Below, in pieces: positions 8,222 to 16,688 of a stretch of DNA of 32,848 nt. The stretch comes from Patescibacteria group bacterium (GTDB lineage Bacteria > Patescibacteriota > Minisyncoccia > Phycocordibacterales > UBA2100): the NCBI GenBank assembly GCA_024654485.1, contig JANLHO010000049.1, positions 1 through 32,848 on the forward strand, written 5' to 3'. Under the pieces are notes generated by a model. The model was not told where the DNA came from. It made no database searches and was given only the letters and a program-made list of their open reading frames with translations. The position numbers and the translations under genes were made by a program. How positions within the stretch are numbered: position 1 is the first letter of the stretch; every line of letters begins with the position of its first letter.

Positions 8222-8386
8222 CAGTGCGTAGTGCGTAGAACCAGACCATGGCTGATTATCGCGACCTGATTGTCTGGCAGAAATCGGCAGTCAAGACAAG
8301 CGTAGAAATGCCGAGACGCTACTTTCAGAAGTATTACGAATGCTCAACAAGTTAAGTTCGGATTAGCGCCTACGCACTACGCACTG
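8222..8386. repeat. Perfect 17-bp inverted repeat flanking a gene remnant
   Basis: cagtgcgtagtgcgtag (8222-8238) and ctacgcactacgcactg (8370-8386). Confidence 0.85.
8248..8366 (+). pseudogene. Remnant of a four-helix-bundle (23S rRNA IVS-type) protein gene
   Basis: N-terminus MADYRDLIVWQKS, then in another frame AETLLSEVLRMLNKLSSD*, resembling N- and C-termini of the family with the middle deleted. Confidence 0.65.
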
Positions 8387-8407
8387 TAAACTACTCACTA
8401 TTACAAT

Positions 8408-9502
8408 ATGCTAACCGCATTACTCGTCATCGGCATTCTCGTACTCCTCATCGTGGTGCATGAGCTTGGGCACTTCGTCGCGGCGAAATTGTCGGGCGTG
8501 AAGGTGGAGGAATTCGGAGTGGGATATCCGCCGCGCGCCTTTACACTCGTAAAGTTGGGCGGCACGGAATACACGCTCAATTGGATACCCTTCGGCGGCT
8601 TCGTGCGCCTCTTTGGTGATGTGGGCGAGGGTGAGCACGGGAGGGGAAGTCTCGTGGATGCGCCTCGCTGGAAGCAGGCGCTTATACTCGTAGCCGGAGT
8701 GGCCATGAATGCGCTCACCGCATGGATACTTTTTGCGGTTGCTTTTCACATCGGCGTCCCGCAGCCTATTGATGCTCCCATGGCCGGGGAAGAAACGAGG
8801 ATCGTAATCGTAGATGTCGTGCCCGGCTCTCCCGCTTTTGCAGCAGGTCTTTCCGCAGGCGACATACTCGTGGACATGACCGATGAGAATGGAGAGCGCG
8901 CCATTGATGCCTGGACGCCGGACGCTGTCGTGGCTTTCGTAGGCGAGCGTGCCGGAGAGCCGATAGACGTTACTTTCGTACACGAAGGAGAGACGAAGCA
9001 CGCGACCCTCATACCGGCGCAAGGCGTGCTTGAGTCGGAAGCGGGGAAGCCCGCGCTCGGCGTCGCGCTCGTATTGGTGGCCAGCCGCTCCGAGCCGTGG
9101 GGAGATGCCCTGTACGACGCTTATTTTGCCACGATTGATACTTTCAAAAATGTCTTTGACAGCCTCGCCGCGCTCGTGGGGCGACTGACGAGCGGACATC
9201 CGAGCCTGTCCGGTGTGGTGGGGCCGGTCGGGATCGTGGGGTATGTGCACGACGCTTCGCAGAACGGATTCGGGGCGGTCTTGATACTCGCCGCAATAAT
9301 CTCCGTCAACCTCTCAATATTCAACCTCATTCCGATACCGGCATTGGACGGCGGCAGACTTCTTACCCTCGGCGTGGAGGCCGTTCTGCGGAGGGCGGCA
9401 CCACGGCTAATCACGCAGGCCTTGAACGCGCTCGGTGTCGCTTTCATCATTCTGCTAATGGTAGTCGTAACATATCAGGACATACTCCGGCTTATTGCGT
9501 AG
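8408..9502 (+). CDS. rseP: Site-2 intramembrane zinc metalloprotease (M50, PDZ)
   Basis: VVHELGHFVAAKLSGVKVEEFGVGYPPR (HExxH), PDZ segment, NLIPIPALDGGRLL. Confidence 0.92.
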   Translation: MLTALLVIGILVLLIVVHELGHFVAAKLSGVKVEEFGVGYPPRAFTLVKLGGTEYTLNWIPFGGFVRLFGDVGEGEHGRGSLVDAPRWKQALILVAGVAMNALTAWILFAVAFHIGVPQPIDAPMAGEETRIVIVDVVPGSPAFAAGLSAGDILVDMTDENGERAIDAWTPDAVVAFVGERAGEPIDVTFVHEGETKHATLIPAQGVLESEAGKPALGVALVLVASRSEPWGDALYDAYFATIDTFKNVFDSLAALVGRLTSGHPSLSGVVGPVGIVGYVHDASQNGFGAVLILAAIISVNLSIFNLIPIPALDGGRLLTLGVEAVLRRAAPRLITQALNALGVAFIILLMVVVTYQDILRLIA

Positions 9503-9602
9503 GGAAGCGCAAGAGCGAGATTTTGCCTAAATTGCGCGATATGGCTTTGATGCGTTAGAATGTCGTAGAAATTAAGGAGCCGCAGGTGACTATAATTTCA
9601 AG

Positions 9603-9709
9603 ACCCGCCTATCCGCCCTATGCAGCTACACAACTCAGACTTTGGTTACATCCTCCCCCTGTCAGTGGGCAATTTTGTATGTCCCCGTCAATCAGGCGGA
9701 TGGGCGGGT
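9603..9709. repeat. Inverted repeat (15 bp, 1 mismatch) upstream of proS; possible structured leader or ncRNA
   Basis: acccgcctatccgcc ... ggcggatgggcgggt; a tgactataat box lies just upstream. Confidence 0.5.
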
Positions 9710-9752
9710 ATAAGGACTTCTAAACTCTCTGTGCTCGTTAAGAATTCCTAAT

Positions 9753-11000
9753 ATGCGACAATCAAAGCTCTTCACCTCCACGAGGCGCAACGCACCGAAG
9801 GACGAGGTGGTCAGGAACGCCGAGCTTCTCATACGCGGCGGTTTCATACATAAGGAAATGGCGGGCGTGTATTCTTATCTGCCGCTGGGGCTTCGCGTCC
9901 TCCACAAGATAGAGCAGATAATCCGCGAGGAGATGGATGCCGTAGGCGGACAAGAGGTTCGCATGGCGACACTGCATCCGAGCGATAATTGGAAGAAGAC
10001 GGGCGGGTGGAGCAGCGTGGACGTCTTGTTCAAGATACAAAGCCGTACGGAAAAAGAATACGCTCTCGGTTCCAGCGAGGAAGAGATAGTTACTCCGATA
10101 GCGCAAGAATATATAGGCTCGTACAAGGATTTGCCTCTCGCCGTCTACCAGATAGAGCAGAAATATCGTGACGAGTTGCGCGCAAAGAGCGGTATTATGC
10201 GCGGACGCGAATTCGGCATGAAAGACATGTACAGCTTTCACGCCGACCAGAAAGACTTTGAGCGGTTTTATGAGACGGTCAAACAGGCCTACTTCAAGGT
10301 CTTTGAGCGCTGCGGGCTGGATGCCAAGGTGACGGAAGCTTCCGGAGGCGCCTTCTCCAACAAGCTCTCATACGAATTCATGGTGCTCACGGACGCCGGC
10401 GAGGACGACATTCTCTACTGCGGCCAGTGCACGCACTGCGTCAACGTGGAGGTCGCGAAGCACGCGGCAGGGGATACATGCCCGAAGTGCGGCAAGGGCA
10501 AGCTAAAAAAAGCGCGAGCCGCGGAAGTTGGCAACGTATTTGATCTGGGACAGCGGTACCCGAAAAGCTTCGGCTTCACCTTCAAAGACAAAGACGGGAA
10601 AGACAAGACGCCTGTCATGGGCTGCTACGGGATCGGAACGACGCGCCTCATGGGTACGATAGTGGAGGTACTCTCCGACGATAAAGGAATCGTATGGCCG
10701 GCGACCGTCGCGCCTTTTTCGGTCCACCTCGTCGCCATTGCCGGAGGCAACGCGGACGTTACCGCCGAGGCCGACCGCGTGTACGAACTTCTATGCGAGA
10801 ACGGCATCCCGGCCCTCTACGACGACCGCGACGAGCGTGCGGGCGCAAAATTCGCCGATGCCGACCTCATAGGCATCCCAAAGCGGCTGGTCGTTTCGGA
10901 GAAAACGGTCTCGGCGGGCGGAATAGAGGTGACGGATCGCTCAAACGGCTCCTCTACGCTCGTCGCCGACAGCGCGATAGTTGAACATTTGCGGATGTGA
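9753..11000 (+). CDS. proS: Prolyl-tRNA synthetase lacking the usual editing insertion
   Basis: MRQSKLFTSTRRNAPKDEVVRNAELLIRGGFIHKEMAGVYSYLPLGLRVL..., MRGREFGMKDMYSFH, GCYGIGTTRLMGTIVE; 415 aa. Confidence 0.93.
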   Translation: MRQSKLFTSTRRNAPKDEVVRNAELLIRGGFIHKEMAGVYSYLPLGLRVLHKIEQIIREEMDAVGGQEVRMATLHPSDNWKKTGGWSSVDVLFKIQSRTEKEYALGSSEEEIVTPIAQEYIGSYKDLPLAVYQIEQKYRDELRAKSGIMRGREFGMKDMYSFHADQKDFERFYETVKQAYFKVFERCGLDAKVTEASGGAFSNKLSYEFMVLTDAGEDDILYCGQCTHCVNVEVAKHAAGDTCPKCGKGKLKKARAAEVGNVFDLGQRYPKSFGFTFKDKDGKDKTPVMGCYGIGTTRLMGTIVEVLSDDKGIVWPATVAPFSVHLVAIAGGNADVTAEADRVYELLCENGIPALYDDRDERAGAKFADADLIGIPKRLVVSEKTVSAGGIEVTDRSNGSSTLVADSAIVEHLRM

Positions 11001-11003
11001 TTT

Positions 11004-12083
11004 ATGGGATTTCTTGACTCCTTGCGGCGCATTAAAGATCGGGTACTCGGCCTTTTCTCCAACGACATCGGCATAGACCTCGGCACCGCCAACACGCTTG
11101 TATATGTGAAGGGTCGGGGTATCGTCATCAACGAGCCCTCAATAGTGGCCGTCAATCAGAAGACGGGGCAGGTAGTCGCCGTCGGCGGGCAGGCCAAAGA
11201 CATGCTGGGTCGGACTCCGGCGCACATCCTTGCCGTGCAGCCCGTCGTGGACGGCGTCATATCCGACTTTGAAATAACATCCGAGATGCTCGCGTACCTT
11301 ATCGGCAAAGCCCAGGCGGGGCATACGAAGCTTCTGGGGCCGCGGGTCGCCGTGGGCGTGCCTTCCGGCATCACCTCCGTGGAAGCGCGCGCCGTGCGCG
11401 ACGCCGCGCGTGCCGCCGGAGCGCGCGAAGTGCACGTCATAGAAGAACCGATGGCCGCCGCCATCGGCATAGATTTACCCGTGCATGAGCCCACCGGCTC
11501 TATGGTCATTGACATCGGCGGCGGCACGACCGATATCGGCATCATCTCGCTCGGAGGGCTCGTCAACGCGCGCAACGTGCGCATAGCCGGCGACAAATTC
11601 AACGCCGACATCGTCGCGCACGCGCGCAATGAATTCAAGATGCTGATAGGGGAGAAAAGCGCCGAGGATATCAAGATAGCCATAGCATCCGTCTCCCCGA
11701 CGCGCCCGCCTATGCAGGCGATAATCCGCGGCCGCGATCTCGTGACCGGGCTGCCTCGTGAGATAACCATGTCGGATCAGGACGTGCGCAACGCCATAGG
11801 GCACTCCATAGAGGAGCTGGTGGAGGCTATAAAGGAAGTTCTGGAAACGACCCCGCCTGAGATACTTTCCGATATCATGCAACGCGGCATCCACCTCGCC
11901 GGCGGCGGGGCCATGATACGCGGACTGCCGGAATTCCTTACGGCGGAGCTTGGCGTGCCCGTCGTCGTCGCACCCGACCCACTGACGGCCGTCGTTCGCG
12001 GCACGAGCGTGGTCTTACTTAATATTGAGATTTTCCGAGAAACGCTTTTACGCAACGATGAAGAACTCGTACCCACAGAATAG
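11004..12083 (+). CDS. mreB: MreB rod-shape actin homologue (paralogue 2)
   Basis: IGIDLGTANTLVYVKGRGIVINEPSIVAVN..., MVIDIGGGTTDIGIISLGG; next to mreC, mreD and PBP2. Confidence 0.95.
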   Translation: MGFLDSLRRIKDRVLGLFSNDIGIDLGTANTLVYVKGRGIVINEPSIVAVNQKTGQVVAVGGQAKDMLGRTPAHILAVQPVVDGVISDFEITSEMLAYLIGKAQAGHTKLLGPRVAVGVPSGITSVEARAVRDAARAAGAREVHVIEEPMAAAIGIDLPVHEPTGSMVIDIGGGTTDIGIISLGGLVNARNVRIAGDKFNADIVAHARNEFKMLIGEKSAEDIKIAIASVSPTRPPMQAIIRGRDLVTGLPREITMSDQDVRNAIGHSIEELVEAIKEVLETTPPEILSDIMQRGIHLAGGGAMIRGLPEFLTAELGVPVVVAPDPLTAVVRGTSVVLLNIEIFRETLLRNDEELVPTE

Positions 12084-12110
12084 TCGCGACGATTGCACAA
12101 AGTAGCGTAT

Positions 12111-12890
12111 ATGGACAGGTATTACCGAGCACCAAAAAGAGGCAGGCGACGCCTTATGGCCGCTACGGCCCTCGTCATACTCATACTGATAGCGGATGTC
12201 GTGTCAGGCGGGTACGTGCGCGGACAAGTGCGTCTGGTCGCCTCGGTCGTTTCGGGTTGGGGGAGCGCGCTGATGCGAGGCGTCGCCTCTACCGGCTTTT
12301 TGCAAAGCAGCGCCTCGCTCAAGGCGGAGAATCGCGCACTCAAGATTCAAGTGGCGCAACTATCCGAGAGGGCCGCGTCCGCCGAGGCGCTCAAGCGTGA
12401 GAACGATGCATTGCGCGAGCTCGCACGTCTTGCGGCCGATACACCCGGGATAACGGCTCCCATAATCTCGTCGGTGAGCGCTTCGCCGTACGGCACTTTT
12501 CTTATAGGTACGGGCGGGAGCGACATAATCTCAGGCGACATGGTAATGACGGAAGGGGGTTTCGTCGTGGGTATAGTGAGCGATGTGCGCGAAAGTACGG
12601 CGCTCGTGTCCGAGATATTTGCTCCGGGCAACTCCATAGATGCCTCGCTTCAAGGCGCGTACATACGCGTGGAAGGACGCGGGGGCGGCAACGCGCACGC
12701 TGAAGCGCCGCGCGATCTGATTGTCGGGGTGGGGGATGTCGTTGTAGCGCCGAGCTTCGGGCAGCGACCGATCGGCATAGTAGGGGCGGTCGCCTCCACT
12801 TCAGCCAGCGCTTCGCAAGACGTGTATCTGCATCTGCCGAGCGCGCTCTCAGCGATCTCTTTCGTATATGTATCACCTTCCGATTACTAG
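12111..12890 (+). CDS. mreC: Rod-shape-determining protein MreC
   Basis: N-terminal TM, coiled coil, ENDALRELARLAADTPGITAPIISSVSASPYGTFLIGTG; synteny. Confidence 0.85.
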   Translation: MDRYYRAPKRGRRRLMAATALVILILIADVVSGGYVRGQVRLVASVVSGWGSALMRGVASTGFLQSSASLKAENRALKIQVAQLSERAASAEALKRENDALRELARLAADTPGITAPIISSVSASPYGTFLIGTGGSDIISGDMVMTEGGFVVGIVSDVRESTALVSEIFAPGNSIDASLQGAYIRVEGRGGGNAHAEAPRDLIVGVGDVVVAPSFGQRPIGIVGAVASTSASASQDVYLHLPSALSAISFVYVSPSDY

Positions 12891-13143
12891 CATTCGCGTG
12901 TTCGTAGCGCTCGCGGGACTCTTCGGCGTCTTGTGGGGGCCGTGGTGGCTGACCGCTGCCGCCATCGTGCTGCTGTCGGCTCGTTTTCGCGCGTGGGAAG
13001 CGCTCCTACTGGGTCTTTTGACCGATCTCACATGGCTGCCTGCGGTTTCTCTTTTCCAACCCGTGCCGTTTTTCACGCTTGGCGCTATCGCCGTGATTTG
13101 GGCGTTTGAGCCTATACGTTCAAAGTTTTTGCTCAGGACGTGA
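12868..13143 (+). CDS. mreD: MreD-like small membrane protein
   Basis: 91-aa hydrophobic ORF overlapping mreC, in the canonical mreD position. Confidence 0.6.
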   Translation: MYHLPITSIRVFVALAGLFGVLWGPWWLTAAAIVLLSARFRAWEALLLGLLTDLTWLPAVSLFQPVPFFTLGAIAVIWAFEPIRSKFLLRT

Positions 13144-13201
13144 TTTACCACCTCAGCCGACGGGAAGAGTCGCGTGTATGCCCATTTGGTATAGTGTGGG
13201 C

Positions 13202-14932
13202 ATGAGACAAGGGCGCGGAAGCAGTGTGGTGCACGAGATAGCGCCGGATGAAATATTCCTTGATTCCTCCAACTTGCCGGGACACGAGTCCAGCCAGTTT
13301 GAAGGGCGCGTCGCGAAGCCGCTTTCGCGGCGCGCGATAGTGGCTGTCGGTCTCGCATTTTTGCTCGTGGCGCTGGTGTTTGCCGGTCGCGCATTCAGTC
13401 TGCAGATAGTACGAGGCTCCCAGCTCGCGGACGCGTCGCGCTTCAATACGCTGAGCCGTACTATAATTTTCTCTTCGCGCGGCGTTATCTACGACAGGAC
13501 CGGTCGCGAGCTCGCGTGGAATGAGCCGCAACAACAGGCGGTTGCGGATGCGATATCAACTACCGATAAAGGAGAAGCAACGTCCCTCTACGCGCTGCGC
13601 CGCTATGCATCCGCTTCGGGTCTTTCGCACGTCTTGGGATTCGTGCAGTATCCGAAGGCGGATTCGCAGGGCAATTGGTGGCGAACCGAATACGCCCCCA
13701 TTTCCGGGGTTGAGCTTGCTTTCAACGATACGCTTGCGGGCGCGAATGGGAGCACTATGGTGGAGCGTGATGCGCACGGAAATGTTGAGAGAGAAGATAT
13801 CGTCGCCCGCCCTAAGAACGGAGAGCCTCTCACGCTCTCCATAGATGCCGACGTGCAAAGCAAGCTGTACGAAGTCCTTTTTGCTCACGCGAGTGAGCAG
13901 GGATTTGACGGCGGCGCGGCCGTCATCATGGATGTGCGGACGGGAGAGATCCTGGCACTCACGAGTTTCCCCGAGTACGACAATCAGGCATTCACCGACG
14001 GCAACGCGTCCGTAGTGCGGGCCGAGACATCCGACGCCTCCACTCCGCTTCTGGACCGTGCCGTCTCGGGTCTCTACACTCCCGGCTCTATCGTGAAGCC
14101 CATCTTTGCCGCAGCCGCGCTGAACGAGGGGATAATCTCGCCCGATAAAGACATTGTCTCTACCGGAGCGATAAGCATTCCCAATCCGTATGATCCGGAC
14201 AACCCGACCCTCTTTCGCGACTGGACGGTGCACGGCCCCGTCAATATGCGCGAGGCAATCGCGGTGTCCAGCGACGAATACTTTTACACCATAGGCGGCG
14301 GATACGAAGGCCAGCAGGGCTTGGGCATCGCGCGTCTGGATGAGTATGCGAAGCTATTCGGACTCGGAGAGCACACCGGTATAGAACTTTCTGGCGAGCA
14401 GTCAGGCGTTATACCCACGCCGGAGTGGAAAGCTATCACTTTTGGCGAGGACGATCCGTGGCGCATAGGAAATACGTACCATACCGCCATCGGCCAGTAC
14501 GGCTTTCAGATAACGCCGATACAGGCCGCCGTTTTTGCTGCCGCGATAGGGAATGGCGGAAAGCTGCTCAAGCCGCAGCTTGTGGCTTCCTCAACGCCGC
14601 AATTCAGGGATGTCGGCGTGCCCGACAAGTATCTACAGGTAGCGCGCGAGGGAATGCGTCTTGCCGTCACATCGGACCGCACCGATGCCACCGTAAAGTT
14701 CTTCAATATGTCGGGCATAGAGCTGGCGGCGAAAACAGGTACGGCGCAGCTGGGCCTGCACAACGAATGGATGAACTCGTGGTCTATCGGGTTCTGGCCC
14801 GCGAGTGATCCGAAGTACGCATACGCTGTGGTTCTGGAGCACGCGCCCGCAGGCACGCTCTCCGGAGCCGCGCCCGGAATGCTGCCTTTTTTCCGCTGGC
14901 TAATAGCCGCTCACCCTGAGTACGTAAAGTAG
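13202..14932 (+). CDS. mrdA: Penicillin-binding protein 2 / transpeptidase
   Basis: SSRGVIYDRTGRELAWN, GLYTPGSIVKPIFAAAALNEG, AAKTGTAQLGLHNEW; TATAGT 6 nt before ATG. Confidence 0.93.
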   Translation: MRQGRGSSVVHEIAPDEIFLDSSNLPGHESSQFEGRVAKPLSRRAIVAVGLAFLLVALVFAGRAFSLQIVRGSQLADASRFNTLSRTIIFSSRGVIYDRTGRELAWNEPQQQAVADAISTTDKGEATSLYALRRYASASGLSHVLGFVQYPKADSQGNWWRTEYAPISGVELAFNDTLAGANGSTMVERDAHGNVEREDIVARPKNGEPLTLSIDADVQSKLYEVLFAHASEQGFDGGAAVIMDVRTGEILALTSFPEYDNQAFTDGNASVVRAETSDASTPLLDRAVSGLYTPGSIVKPIFAAAALNEGIISPDKDIVSTGAISIPNPYDPDNPTLFRDWTVHGPVNMREAIAVSSDEYFYTIGGGYEGQQGLGIARLDEYAKLFGLGEHTGIELSGEQSGVIPTPEWKAITFGEDDPWRIGNTYHTAIGQYGFQITPIQAAVFAAAIGNGGKLLKPQLVASSTPQFRDVGVPDKYLQVAREGMRLAVTSDRTDATVKFFNMSGIELAAKTGTAQLGLHNEWMNSWSIGFWPASDPKYAYAVVLEHAPAGTLSGAAPGMLPFFRWLIAAHPEYVK

Positions 14933-15004
14933 TGCGACATGCGCACACAGGACGGCGCTTTTGCATTTTCCGGATATCCTGTACAATGCTGCGACTCTTT
15001 CAAT

Positions 15005-15472
15005 ATGAATGATGACACCAACTATCTGAGCAAGGAGAAATTTGACGAGCTGACCGCCGAGCTTGAGCATTTGAAGACCGTGCGTCGCCGCGAGATAGCC
15101 GAGCAGCTTGAGTACGCGCGCAGTCTTGGCGACCTCTCGGAGAATGCCGAATACGAGGAGGCTCGCAACCTGCAGGCGGCCACGGAAGACCGCATCCGCA
15201 ACATAGAGACTGAGCTCTCTCGCGCCCGAATCATAGAACACTCAAAAGGCAACACGGTAAGCCTCGGCTCTACAGTCACGATACAAAAGCAGGGCGAAAA
15301 GGAAGATCTCACATACGAGATAGTCGGCAGCGCGGAGGCCAACATGCAGGAGCACAAAATATCCCATCTCTCACCGCTCGGGAGCGCTCTCATGGAGAAG
15401 AAAAAAGGGGAAACATTCACTTTTGAAACCCCAAAAGGCGCGCAGAAATACAAAGTCGTGAACATCAGGTAA
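15005..15472 (+). CDS. greA: Transcription elongation factor GreA
   Basis: YLSKEKFDELTAELEHLKTVRRREIAEQLEYARSLGDLSENAEYEEAR.... Confidence 0.95.
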   Translation: MNDDTNYLSKEKFDELTAELEHLKTVRRREIAEQLEYARSLGDLSENAEYEEARNLQAATEDRIRNIETELSRARIIEHSKGNTVSLGSTVTIQKQGEKEDLTYEIVGSAEANMQEHKISHLSPLGSALMEKKKGETFTFETPKGAQKYKVVNIR

Positions 15473-15571
15473 ACGAAGACCAGAGAGCAGTGAACAGAGA
15501 AAGGCCGCGCGTTTTCTGTCCACTGTCCACTGTTGACTGAACGCTCCCTTGCGCGTAGTGTGATTTCAATC

Positions 15572-16537
15572 ATGTCCGAACCAGCCTCATCCGAATCCGT
15601 GAATCTGGCGCTGGAGTTCGTAAGAGTGACTGAGGTCGCCGCGATAGCCGCCGCCAAGTGGGTCGGCCGCGGGGACGGCAAAGCGGCCGACAAAGCCGCC
15701 GTGGACGCAATGCGTACGCAGTTCAACACGATAGATTTTCACGGTACCATCGTCATAGGAGAGGGCGCGAAAGACGAATCCCACGAACTCTACGTGGGCG
15801 AGGAACTTGGGCAGGGCAAGGGCCCCGCATTTGATATCGCGGTAGACCCTCTTGAATGCACCGACTCGGTCGCGAACGGGAAGCCGAACGCGCTTGCGGT
15901 CATAGCGACGGGCCCCAAGGGCAGCCTTTACCGTGCGGCCGATTCGTACATGGATAAGATAGCGGTGGGGCCGGAAGCGGCCGGCGTCGTAGACCTTGAT
16001 GCGTCCGTCACGGACAACGTCAAGAAAACCGCCAATGCGCTCGGAAAAGAAGTTTCCGAGCTTGTGGTATCCATATTGGATCGCGATAGGCACGAAGGGC
16101 TGATACGAGAGGCGCGCGCCGCAGGCGCGCGCGTGCGACTATTCTCGGACGGCGATGTAGCCATGGCGCTCGGAACCTGCCTTGAGGACACGAGCGTAGA
16201 CATGCTCTTGGGCACGGGCGGTAGCGCCGAGGCGGTACTCGCGGCCGCAGGCATACGCGTCTTGGGCGGGGAGATACTGTGCCGGTGGAATCCCAAGGAC
16301 GAAAAACACGTTAAGCGCCTGAACGAGGCAGGGGTAACGGATTTCTCGCCGGTGTTTACCGCGCGCGACCTTGCCGCAGGCGACGACATAACCTTCACGG
16401 CGACAGGCGTTCTCACCGGACCCCTCGCGAGGGGCGTGCTATTCGCTGCGGACCACATCATGACGCATTCCGTCGTGATGTCGCTGGAGGGGAGGTCGGT
16501 TAGGTTTATTGAGACCAAGCACATGCCCGCACACTAA
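15572..16537 (+). CDS. glpX: Class II fructose-1,6-bisphosphatase
   Basis: GTIVIGEGAKDESHELYVGEELGQGKGPAFDIAVDPLECTDSVANGKPNALAVIA. Confidence 0.93.
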   Translation: MSEPASSESVNLALEFVRVTEVAAIAAAKWVGRGDGKAADKAAVDAMRTQFNTIDFHGTIVIGEGAKDESHELYVGEELGQGKGPAFDIAVDPLECTDSVANGKPNALAVIATGPKGSLYRAADSYMDKIAVGPEAAGVVDLDASVTDNVKKTANALGKEVSELVVSILDRDRHEGLIREARAAGARVRLFSDGDVAMALGTCLEDTSVDMLLGTGGSAEAVLAAAGIRVLGGEILCRWNPKDEKHVKRLNEAGVTDFSPVFTARDLAAGDDITFTATGVLTGPLARGVLFAADHIMTHSVVMSLEGRSVRFIETKHMPAH

Positions 16538-16655
16538 TTTTGCCGATGCCTCTTATGGACGAAACCGCTTACATGCAGATTACCAACGGAGCCACACGTT
16601 CCGCGTTCGCAACATTTTGCTACGGCGCGGAATGTCGGCAAATTTAGCGTGCGGG
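16526..16655. repeat. Inverted repeat (21-bp arms, 2 mismatches) spanning the glpX stop and the glpX-aldolase intergenic region
   Basis: cccgcacactaattttgccga (16526) versus tcggcaaatttagcgtgcggg (16635). Confidence 0.75.
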
Positions 16656-16688
16656 TGTGCAATAATTATCAGATAGCATAATCATATT

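Noticed and set aside
8402-8407. TACAAT before rseP as a leaderless -10 box
   Set aside because: It directly abuts the ATG (0 nt spacing), so it cannot be the -10 element for that start.
8420-9250. 276-aa minus-strand ORF antisense to rseP
   Set aside because: Same reason; rseP on the plus strand has HExxH and PDZ motifs.
13556-14233. 225-aa minus-strand ORF antisense to PBP2
   Set aside because: Shadow ORF of a well-supported transpeptidase gene.
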